Origin: Enterococcus canintestini
GTDB lineage: Bacteria; Bacillota; Bacilli; Lactobacillales; Enterococcaceae
Length of the DNA stretch: 64,000 nt
NCBI RefSeq assembly: GCF_001885735.1
Contig: NZ_JXKG01000008.1
Span: forward strand, 44,555 to 108,554
Reading direction: 5' to 3'
In this document: positions 9,617 to 19,041 of the stretch, piece by piece
How positions within the stretch are numbered: position 1 is the first letter of the stretch
How the letters are laid out: each line of letters begins with the position of its first letter
Made by a program: the position numbers and the translations under genes
The notes under the pieces: model-generated
What the model was told of the DNA's origin: nothing
Database searches by the model: none
What the model saw: the letters and a program-made list of their open reading frames with translations, nothing else

Positions 9617-11440
9617 CTAATGGCCTAAACTTAATTTTTTCCTGGTATCTTTATTTTTACGATCGTTTTTGGCCCGTAATGCACTTAAAATGGAGACCGT
9701 ATCAACAACCTCTTGTAACATCGCACCGATTAACGCAGGAATCACCCCCGTGCTAGCAACTAGCATCAAACCAACACAGATAAAAATTCCGATTAAAACT
9801 GATTGTCGGGCGATTTTCATTGTATCTTGCGAGATACTAACCGCTGCTGCAACGCTACTTAAATCATCCTTCAAAATAACAGCATCTGCACTTTCAGAAG
9901 CCGCTGAAGAACCGTGAGCTCCCATAGCAATACCGACATCAGCAATCGCTAAAGCTGGCGCATCATTAATACCATCACCGATCATCACTAACGGCCGATC
10001 TGCTTTAGTGATATTTTTTAAAACGTTAATTTTATCTTGTGGCAGACATTCGGCATGAACTTCTTTAATTCCAACTGCAGTAGCTGTTAATTCTGCAATT
10101 CCTTTACGATCGCCAGTTAACATAATTTCCTTATCGACACCTAAATTACGTAATTGGGTAATCGTAGTTTGAGCTTCTGGCCGTATTTCATCTGCAAAAG
10201 TTACACTTCCGATGTATTGATCATCTAACGATGCAAAAATCATCGTAGCATCACCAGCAGAAATACTAGCGTGGGCAAATTCTGCCCGCCCAATTTTGAT
10301 GACTTTGCCATCAATCTCACCTTTTACACCAGAACCAACAACTTCTTCTAAGTTTTTAACCGGTACTAATTCTACTCGTTTGGTAGCATAAGAAACAAGT
10401 GATCGCGCTAAAATGTGCAGTGATTCTTGTTCGGCACTGGCAAGATAGCTCAAAAATTTATCTTCTGGAAAACCAGCTACAGGATTTATCGCTTCTACTG
10501 TTAATTGGCCTTTGGTAATGGTACCTGTTTTATCAAAAGCAATGGTCTTAGCTTCGGCAAGTTTTTCGATTGTAGTACCTGTTTTCACCACAATACCATT
10601 ACGACTTGAACGACTCATGCCTGCTACTAATGCAACTGGAGCTGCTAAAATCAAAGGGCAAGGAGAAGCTACGACTAAGACTTCAGCAAAACGGACCGGA
10701 TCTTTCGTAACAAACCAGGCAATCCCCCCAATAAGATACGCAATTGCAGTAAATGGCACAGCGTAACGGTCTGCCATCCGCACAAAATGAGCGGGTTTTT
10801 CTTGCGATTCTTTTACAAGTTTAACGATTTGTTGATATTGTGAATCTTCAGCTAGTGAAGTTACTTGATAAACCAAAGTTCCCTCACCATTTATAGCTCC
10901 AGACATAATGTCATCTCCGCTATTTTTATCCACTGGCCGAGATTCACCAGTTAAAGAAGATTCATCGACACTACCTTCTTGTAAGGCAATCCCATCAACA
11001 GGGACAATTTCATGGGGCTTAACCACTAAAATATCGCCAACTTTAACCTTATCTAAAGTTAAATCTTCTAAGCGATCCCCATTTTTTCGATGCGCAACTT
11101 GAGGAGAATTATCTAATAGAGATTGTAATTCACGGCCTGCTTGACGACTGGCATAATCTTCTAAACTATCTCCGCCGGTCAACATGATTAAAATCATCAA
11201 ACTCGCCCAGTATTCCCCAACTGCTAAAGTAGCGACAATAGCCGTAATCGCTAAAATATCCACACCATAACGGCCAGATCGCAATGTTTTTACCATTTCA
11301 ATTAACATGGTAAAGGCCATGAAGCCACCCACAATTGTTACGAGTAGATAGGCCCACTGTCCTTGTTTCAAAACAAACTCAAAAAGACAAGCTATGACTC
11401 CTACCACTAAAGTTAAAAAGAATTTTTTAAAATGACTCAT
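9617..11440 (-). CDS. P1B-type heavy-metal-transporting ATPase
   Basis: 607 aa. Membrane ATPase that moves a transition metal across the cytoplasmic membrane. Seen: no N-terminal metal-binding domain, helices in the first ~100 residues, actuator loop with SLTGES, M4 metal motif SPCPL near residue 262, phosphorylation motif DKTGT near 302, GDGIND near 492. SPC rather than CPC resembles the P1B-4 group, but the last helices read LQEVVDTVSILSALRA instead of the HEGG(T/S) typical of that group, so the transported ion (Co, Zn, Fe or Cd) cannot be assigned. The ATG at 11440 is preferred over one two codons upstream because it leaves room for the ribosome site. Confidence 0.9.
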   Translation of the reverse strand: MSHFKKFFLTLVVGVIACLFEFVLKQGQWAYLLVTIVGGFMAFTMLIEMVKTLRSGRYGVDILAITAIVATLAVGEYWASLMILIMLTGGDSLEDYASRQAGRELQSLLDNSPQVAHRKNGDRLEDLTLDKVKVGDILVVKPHEIVPVDGIALQEGSVDESSLTGESRPVDKNSGDDIMSGAINGEGTLVYQVTSLAEDSQYQQIVKLVKESQEKPAHFVRMADRYAVPFTAIAYLIGGIAWFVTKDPVRFAEVLVVASPCPLILAAPVALVAGMSRSSRNGIVVKTGTTIEKLAEAKTIAFDKTGTITKGQLTVEAINPVAGFPEDKFLSYLASAEQESLHILARSLVSYATKRVELVPVKNLEEVVGSGVKGEIDGKVIKIGRAEFAHASISAGDATMIFASLDDQYIGSVTFADEIRPEAQTTITQLRNLGVDKEIMLTGDRKGIAELTATAVGIKEVHAECLPQDKINVLKNITKADRPLVMIGDGINDAPALAIADVGIAMGAHGSSAASESADAVILKDDLSSVAAAVSISQDTMKIARQSVLIGIFICVGLMLVASTGVIPALIGAMLQEVVDTVSILSALRAKNDRKNKDTRKKLSLGH

Positions 11441-11461
11441 TTCCATCCCCTACTTTCCCAA

Positions 11462-11476
11462 CTTGAATAGTTCAAG
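11462..11476 (-). promoter_or_regulatory. Inverted repeat upstream of the metal ATPase (candidate operator)
   Basis: CTTGAA-TAG-TTCAAG, a perfect 6-bp dyad, lies about 20 bp before the ATPase start. The core TGAA-n-TTCA half-sites resemble operators of ArsR/SmtB-family metal sensors. No regulator gene is adjacent, so this is tentative. Confidence 0.35.
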
Positions 11477-11552
11477 CTTCACTTAAAGGATAACTTGCTT
11501 ATTTCCAAATGAAAATAGAAAAGTGCTAAATGAAAAAAAGAATCATTTACAA

Positions 11553-12416
11553 TTAGCTTTGATCATCCTGATGCTGCCAATTGTGACTGTATTTCTTCAC
11601 AGCATTGGCTGTTTTAGCATCATAAAAAAAACCACTCATTTCAGCAAATTTTACAGCTGTTTGATGAAAAAGGTTTTGGGTTTTATAAAGACTCTGCCAG
11701 ATTTTTTCACCAGTAGTAAAATCCAGCAAATCAAGCAGTGATTGTCTTATTTCATCAGACAAATAATTTAGTAAATACTTATCGTTTTTGCCAATACTAA
11801 CGCTACATCCTTGTTCTAAAGCAACTTGCCAACTCAGCAAACGACGTAATTCCTTTTGACAAATGTTATAAAGATGATCAGTAGCATATAACCATTCCTT
11901 ACGCCATAGACCTTTAACTACATAAGTGGACACCCACCAAAACTCATTACAACAATCTGTAAATTCCGCTTGACTCGGCGCTTTTTGAAGATATAAGGAA
12001 TCAGGATTTGTTTTCTTAATATCTGCAAGTAAATTTTGAGGATCCCACAAAGGTAAAACTACTTTTTCTGTTTTTAACCAATCTGGCAGATTTTTTATAG
12101 GACAAAGCATTAAATCAATGCGGTTATTATCTTCAAATAACATTAAAAAGGTAAAACAATCTCCTAAAGTAGCTGGGAACAAAGTCATTTCCTCAGGACA
12201 TTGCATAATTAAAATTTCACCAAAAGCTTTTAACCAACTGCGCTCTTTTAATAAACTATCTTTTTCATCTACTAAGTAAACGACATCATAATCTTGAAAT
12301 ATATCTTTGGGGACGTGAGGATTTGCACGCGAGCCAGAAAGCGCTACGCCTTTGACCTGAGGTAATTTTTGAGCTACTTGTTTTATTAATGCTAACATTT
12401 CATCTTCCTTACGCAT
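11553..12416 (-). CDS. ANT(6)-like aminoglycoside nucleotidyltransferase (AadE family)
   Basis: 287 aa. The family transfers AMP from ATP to the 6-OH of streptomycin. The N-terminal nucleotidyltransferase motif is clear: VALSGSRANPHVPKDIFQDY followed by DVVYLV, i.e. GSR...N...D..DYD. The C-terminal helical half keeps the usual LYNICQKELRRLLSW stretch. The ATG at 12416 is chosen because AGGAAG lies just upstream, inside the ORF extension to 12434. Divergent from helD. Whether it inactivates streptomycin is unknown: chromosomal relatives are often diverged from the acquired aadE, and no mobile-element sequence flanks it. Confidence 0.85.
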   Translation of the reverse strand: MRKEDEMLALIKQVAQKLPQVKGVALSGSRANPHVPKDIFQDYDVVYLVDEKDSLLKERSWLKAFGEILIMQCPEEMTLFPATLGDCFTFLMLFEDNNRIDLMLCPIKNLPDWLKTEKVVLPLWDPQNLLADIKKTNPDSLYLQKAPSQAEFTDCCNEFWWVSTYVVKGLWRKEWLYATDHLYNICQKELRRLLSWQVALEQGCSVSIGKNDKYLLNYLSDEIRQSLLDLLDFTTGEKIWQSLYKTQNLFHQTAVKFAEMSGFFYDAKTANAVKKYSHNWQHQDDQS

Positions 12417-12493
12417 TGTTTCTTCCTTTCTCATTTACATAAAATTTTAAAAAAACTTTGAAAGCAGTAACCTTTTTTTCAGAGTCGAACTTG

Positions 12494-12523
12494 TGCTATA
12501 ATTTTATGGCGTGATTTTATCAC
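12494..12523 (+). promoter_or_regulatory. helD promoter with overlapping inverted repeat
   Basis: Extended -10 TGC-TATAAT at 12494-12502, without a clear -35, then a dyad GTGAT-TTT-ATCAC (12511-12523) covering the expected start of transcription. The placement suggests a repressor operator. The binding protein is unknown. Confidence 0.5.
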
Positions 12524-12549
12524 ACACATAGGAAATGGAGGCTTGTTTA

Positions 12550-14829
12550 ATGGATGAACGTGCCAAAGAAAAGCAGCATGTCGCATGGACTGTTGCACTT
12601 ATTCAAAATGAAGAACAACTAATTAAAGAACAGCAACAACAGCTAAGTGGCAAGATGCAAGCCGAATTAAAAGAAGTTGCCGATCACCAAATCCGAGGCG
12701 GTTCCGATGAGTCTTTTTATGAATCTGCAATGGAGTATCGCCAACATGAGCAAGAACTACTCTTGAAGTATCACACAGCCGAAAGCCAAGTAAAACGTTT
12801 AAAAACACTTAATACAATGGAAGGAAATCCTTATTTTGCGCGGATTGATTTTAAAGAAGGACAAGAAAATAAAGAAACACTTTATTTAGGTATTGCTTCT
12901 TTACGGGATAAAAATCAAGAAACCATCGTCATCGATTGGCGCGCACCAATTGCCAATCTTTATTATGAAGGTGAATTAGGTCCAGCTTTTTATGAAACCG
13001 ACCACGACCGATATGAAGTAGAACTTTTATTAAAACGCCAGTTTAAAATTCAAGATGGGCAAATGCTTTCAATGGTGGATACTTCTGAAGTAATTAATGA
13101 TGAATTTTTATTAGAGATTTTAGATGAAGCATCTTCTTCTCAAATGAAAAATATCGTCTCCACGATTCAAAAAGCCCAAAATAAAATTATTCGCAATACA
13201 ACGAGCAAAGTCATGTTAATTGAAGGTATCGCAGGTAGTGGTAAAACTTCTGCCCTTTTACAACGAATTGCTTTTTTACTTTATCGTAATCGTAAATGGT
13301 TGGCTGATGAACAAGTTCTCTTATTTTCACCTAACCATCTATTTTCTGATTATATTTCAATGGTTTTGCCTTCCCTTGGAGAAAGTACTGTCCCAACTCG
13401 AACATTCCGCTCTTTTATGGACCAGTTATTGCCACAATTTACGATTGAAAAAGAAGCTGAGCAAGAAGTTGTCTTTTTATCTGGCAATGAAAAACAAAGC
13501 GAGCGACTAAAAAGCAGTTTAGTTTTAGTCAAGGCTATTAAAAATTATATTAAAGCAATCACCGACTTAGGACCGTTATTTCGTAATTTGAAAATTAATG
13601 GAGAAACTTTGATTTCAACAAAACAAATGCGCACTTGGTATCAAGAAACAAATCCAAATTTACCACTTTACCAACGGACACAATTATTGCAGACAAAACT
13701 ATTGAAAAAAGTTGGTGGCCTACAAAAAGACGAAGCCAAAAAAACTTGGGTAAAAGAGGCCGCCGAAGAAGAATTACAACAATATTTTGCAGATCATCCT
13801 AACTTAACTGATTCTGAAGAAAACGAACGAAAATTACGCAATCAGATTAAAAAACAAATTGTAAAGCGCCACTTTCACAGTATGGTTAAAAGTATTAATC
13901 GTTTCCAATTTATTAACTTTTCCAAACAATATTTGCATTTTTTACAAAACGTTTCTAAAAAAACTTTAACTGAAAATCACGTGACTGTAAATCAATGGCA
14001 AGAAAGTCTCGAAGCTACCCGCGACTTATTAAAAAATCGCCTGTTAAAACAAGAAGATGCTGTTTTATTCTTCTTACTATTAAAAGGATTGCGACCAGTT
14101 GACTTACCAGTCAATGCTCGTTTCATTTTTATCGATGAAATGCAAGACTTTCCACCTGCACAAGTGGCGCTATTACGGGAGTTGTACCCCCAAGCCAACC
14201 TTACGCTGTGTGGAGATTTAAATCAAAAAGTCTTTGGTAATGAGACCATTGTCGGTAATTTAGCTGCCCTTTTCCCAGATCAAGAAGTAACCCGATACCA
14301 ATTAACAACAAGTTATCGATCCACTAAAGAAATTACAGACTTTGCCAATCAATTTTTATCAGAAGAAGATACTGTGGAAATGACTGCCAGAAAAGGAGAT
14401 CTACCAACCCTAGTAACTGGCTTTAATAAAACGGAATGTCTGAATTATTTAATAAATGATTTAAAAGAAAATGAAGCAAAAGCTCAATATTGGCGGACAG
14501 CAATTATTTGTCGGACCAGTCAAGATTGTGTTGCTCTTTATGAAGCGCTAGACGAAAAAATGAAACAAGAGATTCAATTAATTATCTCGGAAGAGGATTT
14601 CATGAAACGACGTATTATGATTATCCCTGCTTACCTAGCGAAAGGCTTAGAATTTGATCGTGTCTACGCTTGGCAAATTGACGATAGTTTTAAGACGTTA
14701 CAGGATCGGTTAATTTTTTATACTATTGCAACTCGGGCGATGCACGAACTAACCGTTATTAGCCATGAGCCCCTCTCACCATTTTTTGACACAGCGGATC
14801 CATTAACATTTAATAAAGTCGTTTTATAA
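12550..14829 (+). CDS. helD: HelD, RNA polymerase-recycling helicase-like ATPase
   Basis: 759 aa. HelD is a UvrD/SF1-like ATPase that binds core RNA polymerase, inserts arms into its channels and releases stalled nucleic acid. Seen: an N-terminal coiled-coil arm (~5-75, EKQHVAWTVALIQNEEQ onward), a SIDWRAP-like block (IVIDWRAPIANLYYEG), Walker A GIAGSGKTSALLQR near residue 225, a helical insertion, Walker B FIFIDEMQDFPPAQ near 525, and a later motif TTSYRSTKEITDFANQF. The ATG at 12550 has GGAGG eight bases upstream; the earlier ATG at 12535 overlaps that site. Relatives in actinobacteria protect against rifampicin; for Firmicutes HelD this is not established. Confidence 0.92.
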   Translation: MDERAKEKQHVAWTVALIQNEEQLIKEQQQQLSGKMQAELKEVADHQIRGGSDESFYESAMEYRQHEQELLLKYHTAESQVKRLKTLNTMEGNPYFARIDFKEGQENKETLYLGIASLRDKNQETIVIDWRAPIANLYYEGELGPAFYETDHDRYEVELLLKRQFKIQDGQMLSMVDTSEVINDEFLLEILDEASSSQMKNIVSTIQKAQNKIIRNTTSKVMLIEGIAGSGKTSALLQRIAFLLYRNRKWLADEQVLLFSPNHLFSDYISMVLPSLGESTVPTRTFRSFMDQLLPQFTIEKEAEQEVVFLSGNEKQSERLKSSLVLVKAIKNYIKAITDLGPLFRNLKINGETLISTKQMRTWYQETNPNLPLYQRTQLLQTKLLKKVGGLQKDEAKKTWVKEAAEEELQQYFADHPNLTDSEENERKLRNQIKKQIVKRHFHSMVKSINRFQFINFSKQYLHFLQNVSKKTLTENHVTVNQWQESLEATRDLLKNRLLKQEDAVLFFLLLKGLRPVDLPVNARFIFIDEMQDFPPAQVALLRELYPQANLTLCGDLNQKVFGNETIVGNLAALFPDQEVTRYQLTTSYRSTKEITDFANQFLSEEDTVEMTARKGDLPTLVTGFNKTECLNYLINDLKENEAKAQYWRTAIICRTSQDCVALYEALDEKMKQEIQLIISEEDFMKRRIMIIPAYLAKGLEFDRVYAWQIDDSFKTLQDRLIFYTIATRAMHELTVISHEPLSPFFDTADPLTFNKVVL

Positions 14830-14861
14830 AAACTCAAAATTTCACTAACAAGAATGAAAAT

Positions 14862-14930
14862 ACCCAAACTATCACAAACGATTGGTTAGTTCTAAAAACT
14901 AGTAAATCGCTGTAATAGTTTGGGTTTTTA
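14862..14930. terminator. Terminator between helD and the convergent 14928 gene
   Basis: An 11-bp perfect outer stem (14862-14872 with 14915-14925), a nested inner stem in the 42-nt loop, then TTTTT on the plus strand. The minus strand also has a short T-run, so it may serve both convergent genes. Confidence 0.75.
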
Positions 14931-15575
14931 AATGAATAATGGCATCTGTGGATATTTTAATTGAATAATATTTAATATCATTTTAAGTTCTGACAACTGC
15001 TTTTTATCTTCTTCATCAAATAGTTTCGCGTGACGTCCTACCAAACCATTATCAATTAAATGATGTTTTTTATTCCATGTTTTAAAATCATTCAAGTTTT
15101 GACACTGGCTTACAGGTAATCCAGCCGCATCTATTATTTCAGACAGACGAAAAACTAAAAAGGCGCTGTCAATCACTGTATATTCTTGATATTTATGAGA
15201 TTTTTCTTGATTTTTACGATCTCTTAAAATTACTTTTTGAGGTTCATTTTTCAAATACCAATCCAATAGTATAAAAAAACCCTCTAAACGAAATTCTTCA
15301 GCAAATAATTCATAACTCTCAGGGTTTTGGCGAAAAACCAAAGGAATCAAATAATTACGACGATAAATAAGCATTGGCGCTTGGGTCACACTGTAGTAAA
15401 CATAACGATTCAAGTAACCAGCTCCACGAAAATCACCTAAGCGATACCCTTCCACCCCAAAGCGTTGACATCGAGCAGCTAAGGTAGAACACGCACCGAC
15501 TGATACTGCTAACTCCGCTTTTTGTTCATAGTCGCTTAAAATGCGATCAAAAGGTTCCAAACTGATTTTTTCCAA
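14928..15575 (-). CDS. Uncharacterised cytoplasmic protein
   Basis: I do not recognise this protein. From the TTG at 15575, which has GAGGTGG about nine bases upstream, it is 215 aa; an ATG at 15632 would add 19 residues including a Cys-Cys-Cys run but has no ribosome site. No signal peptide or clear membrane segment is visible. The sequence is rich in Tyr, Phe and Leu, with FGVEGYRLGDFRGAGYLNRY and FRLEGFFILLDWYLKNEPQ as likely conserved blocks, and ends KYPQMPLFI. It is convergent with helD and shares its terminator. Codon use looks like the neighbours, so it seems a resident gene, not a recent arrival. Confidence 0.7.
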   Translation of the reverse strand: MEKISLEPFDRILSDYEQKAELAVSVGACSTLAARCQRFGVEGYRLGDFRGAGYLNRYVYYSVTQAPMLIYRRNYLIPLVFRQNPESYELFAEEFRLEGFFILLDWYLKNEPQKVILRDRKNQEKSHKYQEYTVIDSAFLVFRLSEIIDAAGLPVSQCQNLNDFKTWNKKHHLIDNGLVGRHAKLFDEEDKKQLSELKMILNIIQLKYPQMPLFI

Positions 15576-15883
15576 ACAACAACACCACCTCAAAGATAAC
15601 GTTTTCTCTTCAATAGTATAGCATAATTTCATTAAACCATTTGCAGAGAAAATTCGAAAAAATAAAAAAATTCATTTTCTGACAATAATATCAGCCAATT
15701 TATACTTCAATAACTAAATCATAAGTCAAATTGGAATTTTTTAAACGTTGGTATCAAGATAATACCGTAATTTTTTCTACCACTTATTTGTTTATTTTTT
15801 GAAAAGACATAATAGTTTTCAAGAGATAAAAATAAGTCTAAAATAAATATGAAAACAAATGAAAACATACTGGAGTGATGGTA

Positions 15884-16525
15884 TTGAAATTATTAAAAGA
15901 ATATGGCTTTTACCTGCTGCTATTAGCCATTATCAGTGAAATTGCACTCCCTTTTATTTTGGCGCACTATTATCCCAATTACAGCCAAATAAATAATTTA
16001 ATTTCAACTTTCGGTGAAACCGATAGTCCGACAAAATGGGCCTTTAAAATTTGGGAAATTATTAATGGCACCCTTTTTGTTTTAAGTGCCCCAGCAATTT
16101 ATGAACGATTTAAAGAAACCAATCAAAAGTTTTCTCTTATTCTTTCGTTAATGGTGGTTGTTTTTGGAATTGGCGATTGTATTATCACTGGTTTATTTGA
16201 TCGCGCCGCAAATGAAAGTGAGGTTGATTTTACTTCCTTATTGCACAATTATGCTTCTGGCGCAGGCTTCGTTGCACTTTTGTTAGGAACATTCCTTTTG
16301 TTTTTACTTTATCGCCAAGAAAAAAATGAAATTTTCATCGTCTTTTTGCCCCTCATTTTTATTGCCGCTATGGTATTTATGTTTTTATTTGCAATGCCAA
16401 AGATTCCGATCATCAGCCAATTTCAAGTTTCCCATCGTGGTTTATGGCAAAGATTGAATTTGTGGTTTTTGTATTTACCTTATTTTCTCAGTGCTATTCA
16501 AAGTCTTTTAATAAAAAAAAGCTAA
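15884..16525 (+). CDS. DUF998 family membrane protein
   Basis: About 213 aa with six predicted membrane helices and the DUF998 layout: LLLLAIISEIALPFILAHYY, the NLISTFGETDSPTKW block after helix 1, and GDCIITGLFDR in the middle. The family is predicted to be an integral membrane protein; no reaction is known. The ribosome site GGAG at 15872-15875 is too close to the ATG at 15878 and is eight bases from the TTG at 15884, so TTG is preferred; a GTG at 15875 also opens the frame. Followed by a strong bidirectional terminator. Confidence 0.78.
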   Translation: MKLLKEYGFYLLLLAIISEIALPFILAHYYPNYSQINNLISTFGETDSPTKWAFKIWEIINGTLFVLSAPAIYERFKETNQKFSLILSLMVVVFGIGDCIITGLFDRAANESEVDFTSLLHNYASGAGFVALLLGTFLLFLLYRQEKNEIFIVFLPLIFIAAMVFMFLFAMPKIPIISQFQVSHRGLWQRLNLWFLYLPYFLSAIQSLLIKKS

Positions 16526-16566
16526 AAAACAAGCCTTCATTTTTAATCCTGAAGGCTTGTTTTTTT
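16524..16566. terminator. Bidirectional terminator between DUF998 and DUF805 genes
   Basis: Perfect 10-bp stem (16530-16539 with 16550-16559) flanked by A-run and T-run, extending the pairing to about 16 bp. Serves the convergent genes on both sides. Confidence 0.88.
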
Positions 16567-16590
16567 ACTTTTTCTTTTAGTATCAATTGG

Positions 16591-16986
16591 CTACAGCTCC
16601 GATTGATTGATCGGCCAGCGGGTGTTGGCTTTACTTGGTAAAATTAAAGTGATGAAAATAACGATATTACCAATTAAAGGAATCAAGTAAAATAAAATCC
16701 ACCAGTTACTGTGGTTGCGATCATGTAGACGACGTGCGCGTACAGTAAAATTAGCCAACCAAATTAGTGCGCTCAATAGGACAAAAACTAACGTTACTGC
16801 ATTCCATTCTTTGATAATTGTACCGTCATCAGCTGTAATTTCAATATAACGGTTAACTCCTGTCACAACCGAATAGATTGCTAATACTAAATAATTAATA
16901 ACTTGCGGCCACCAATATTGCCCTCTTTTGGCAGATGCGTTCATAACAGTCATGTTATGCCAATATTCTTTATAAGCATTAATCAT
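16591..16986 (-). CDS. DUF805 membrane protein
   Basis: 131 aa from the ATG at 16986, which has GGAGG seven bases upstream. DUF805 proteins have about four helices and a conserved RRLHDRN..SNWW motif; here RRLHDRNHSNWWILFYLIPLIGN is present. The N-terminus (MINAYKEYWHNMTVMNASAKRG) matches the amphipathic start of the family. Function unknown. The frame extends 29 codons further upstream but without a ribosome site or family match. Single gene. Confidence 0.88.
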   Translation of the reverse strand: MINAYKEYWHNMTVMNASAKRGQYWWPQVINYLVLAIYSVVTGVNRYIEITADDGTIIKEWNAVTLVFVLLSALIWLANFTVRARRLHDRNHSNWWILFYLIPLIGNIVIFITLILPSKANTRWPINQSEL

Positions 16987-17266
16987 TTTAACACCTCCTA
17001 TTTTACTATCCCAAAGCCTATAGCAGTTGTCAAAATTTAAGCTTAAAATCCTTTTAATAAATTCACCAATCATTTATTTTATTTAGAAAGCAATTTATAA
17101 ATAAAGTTATAAACGCCAACAAAAAGATAAATGAACCCACAAGTGCCGCCTAATTAATCATAGCATCTCCATTTAGCCCATAAAATTTTGAACTTACTGA
17201 AAAAAGATTAAATTTTTATAGGCCAGTACTTGTTCAAACTACTTTCTTGATATGAAGAAAGAATTT

Positions 17267-17824
17267 TTAATTCACATCGAAGGATGTAATCACTTCTTGG
17301 GCATTTAAATTTAACACGCTAATATTTACCACTGTGCCACCGCCACCCCATTTTACCAGTGCTAAATCGCCATATCTTCTAAAAACTGGAACGTTGCCAA
17401 CTCCATTTTGATATTGAAAACTATACCAACCAGAAGTGGTAGTTTCCTCTTGAAAGCCTATGTAATTTCCAGTTGCTTCAGGAGTCAGAGTGTTCCAAAT
17501 TTTTTCAGCAACTTCATCTGTCATTGTCGTATCAATCGTATGCGATTCTGCTTTCAATTGTTGTAATTCTGTGTTTTTTTCAGACAATGTTTCCTCAAGT
17601 TCTGAAATTTTCTGCTTATTTGTTTCTGCACTTGCTAATTCTTTTTCTTTTTCGAGTAATTCTTTTTTCAATGATTCAACTTCAGTCATTAAAGAATTGG
17701 TAGTACTAGCATTACTAGTTGATGTAACATTTGTTTGACTTTTTGATGTTTCATTACTTATTGAGCTACAAGAACTTAAGATAACTAGGCTTACAAGTAA
17801 TGTTGCAAATCCAATCTTTTTCAT
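17267..17824 (-). CDS. Predicted lipoprotein with coiled coil
   Basis: 185 aa. The signal peptide MKKIGFATLLVSLVILSSC ends in a lipobox (LSSC), so the protein is probably diacylated at Cys and held on the outer face of the membrane. After a Ser/Thr/Asn-rich linker comes a coiled coil (~45-95, EVESLKKELLEKEKELASAE onward) and a C-terminal globular part with GWYSFQYQNG and ALVKWGGGGTVVNISVL. I do not recognise the C-terminal domain. GGAG six bases before the ATG fixes the start. Apparently monocistronic. Confidence 0.82.
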   Translation of the reverse strand: MKKIGFATLLVSLVILSSCSSISNETSKSQTNVTSTSNASTTNSLMTEVESLKKELLEKEKELASAETNKQKISELEETLSEKNTELQQLKAESHTIDTTMTDEVAEKIWNTLTPEATGNYIGFQEETTTSGWYSFQYQNGVGNVPVFRRYGDLALVKWGGGGTVVNISVLNLNAQEVITSFDVN

Positions 17825-18226
17825 CAATTTCTCCTTTAATAAATTTTTTTGTAATTAAACGAATGCTAAATAGCTAATAAAACCAGACAAGTAGATACAT
17901 AAAAAGGTTTAAGTGAAGTAGAAATATGTATTTTGAGATAGTTTTTTATGTACTTAACATCCCCTTAAATTTGCTACATATATATGAGTTTAACACGTTA
18001 TTTTTGAATTTTAAACCACATTTTTCCGCTTACAAAGAATATTTTTTAATTCTATTAAACTAATTTATTTTTTATACTTTTTTCAATTCTCAAAGAAACT
18101 AGCTTAGAAAAAAAGACCAACGAATTTCTTCGCTGGTCTAAATTATCTTATCTTACAAAATTTATGTTGTACTACTTTTTAAACAAAGTGCCGTTTCATA
18201 CTGACACTTTTCCTAGTAAATCAAAA
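17825..18226. other. Intergenic region, AT-rich
   Basis: About 400 bp without a credible ORF. It holds the yebC terminator (18107-18139) and, on the minus strand, AT-rich sequence with a possible lipoprotein promoter (TTGTAA, 16 bp, TAAAAT). I see nothing else. Confidence 0.6.
18107..18139 (-). terminator. Terminator after the YebC-family gene
   Basis: Stem 18114-18124 with 18129-18139 (one internal mismatch), followed by seven T residues on the minus strand. Confidence 0.8.
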
Positions 18227-18946
18227 CTAATCATCTAATTCTACATTATGGAAAATACGTTGCACATCTTCTAAATCATCCAAGGCATCGATCATTTTTT
18301 CAAATTTTTCCAAGTCTTCACCGGTTAATTTGATTTCATTTTGAGGGATCATTTGAATTTCAGCTACTGAAAATTCACTGATTCCTTTTTCTTTCAACGC
18401 TTCTTGAATGCTGTTGAAATCTTCCGGTTCACCGTAAACAATAATTTGATCATCTTCTTGAATTACATCACGAACATCGATATCTTTTTCCATTAGATAT
18501 TCTAAAATTTCGTCAGCATCTTCACCGGCAAAACCAAAAATTGCCGTATTATCAAACATATAACTAACCGCTCCAGAGACACCCATGTTCCCGCCATTTT
18601 TACCAAAAGCAGCTCGTACATCTGCTGCAGTACGGTTCACATTGTTTGTCAAAGCGTCAACGATAACCATTGAGCCATTTGGTCCAAAACCTTCATAACG
18701 CAATTCTTGATAATTTTCATCGCCAGAACCTTTTGCTTTTTCAATCGCACGATCAATGATGTGTTTTGGCACATTATACGTTTTCGCCCGTTCGATAACA
18801 AAACGTAATTTTTGGTTAGCGTGGGGATCAGGATCACCTGATTTTGCTGCTGCGTAGATTTCAATCCCAAATTTTGCATAAATACGGCTGTTTGCACCGT
18901 CTTTTGCGGTTTTTTTCGCGACGATATTTGCCCATTTACGTCCCAT
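18227..18946 (-). CDS. YebC/PmpR family (DUF28) protein, YeeI-like
   Basis: 239 aa. The start [20 protein letters not shown] is of the YeeI type (not the MAGHSKW type), followed by the family blocks [20 protein letters not shown] and [15 protein letters not shown]. YebC proteins were first described as transcription regulators; recent work links members to ribosomes stalled at proline runs. Which applies here cannot be told from sequence. The ATG at 18946 has GGAAG upstream; the ten-residue extension to 18976 is rejected. A good promoter precedes the gene. Confidence 0.93.
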   Translation of the reverse strand: MGRKWANIVAKKTAKDGANSRIYAKFGIEIYAAAKSGDPDPHANQKLRFVIERAKTYNVPKHIIDRAIEKAKGSGDENYQELRYEGFGPNGSMVIVDALTNNVNRTAADVRAAFGKNGGNMGVSGAVSYMFDNTAIFGFAGEDADEILEYLMEKDIDVRDVIQEDDQIIVYGEPEDFNSIQEALKEKGISEFSVAEIQMIPQNEIKLTGEDLEKFEKMIDALDDLEDVQRIFHNVELDD

Positions 18947-19000
18947 ACTTTCACTTCCGTTTCTATTATTATTCAACTGACGAAAAAACGTCCTTTTCCA

Positions 19001-19028
19001 TTATACTTGTGTCACAGCTTTATGTGAA
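19001..19028 (-). promoter_or_regulatory. Predicted promoter of the YebC-family gene
   Basis: Minus strand -35 TTCACA (19023-19028), 16-bp spacer, -10 TATAAT (19001-19006), about 55 bp before the start codon. Confidence 0.6.
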
Positions 19029-19041
19029 GTGTTTTTTTACA

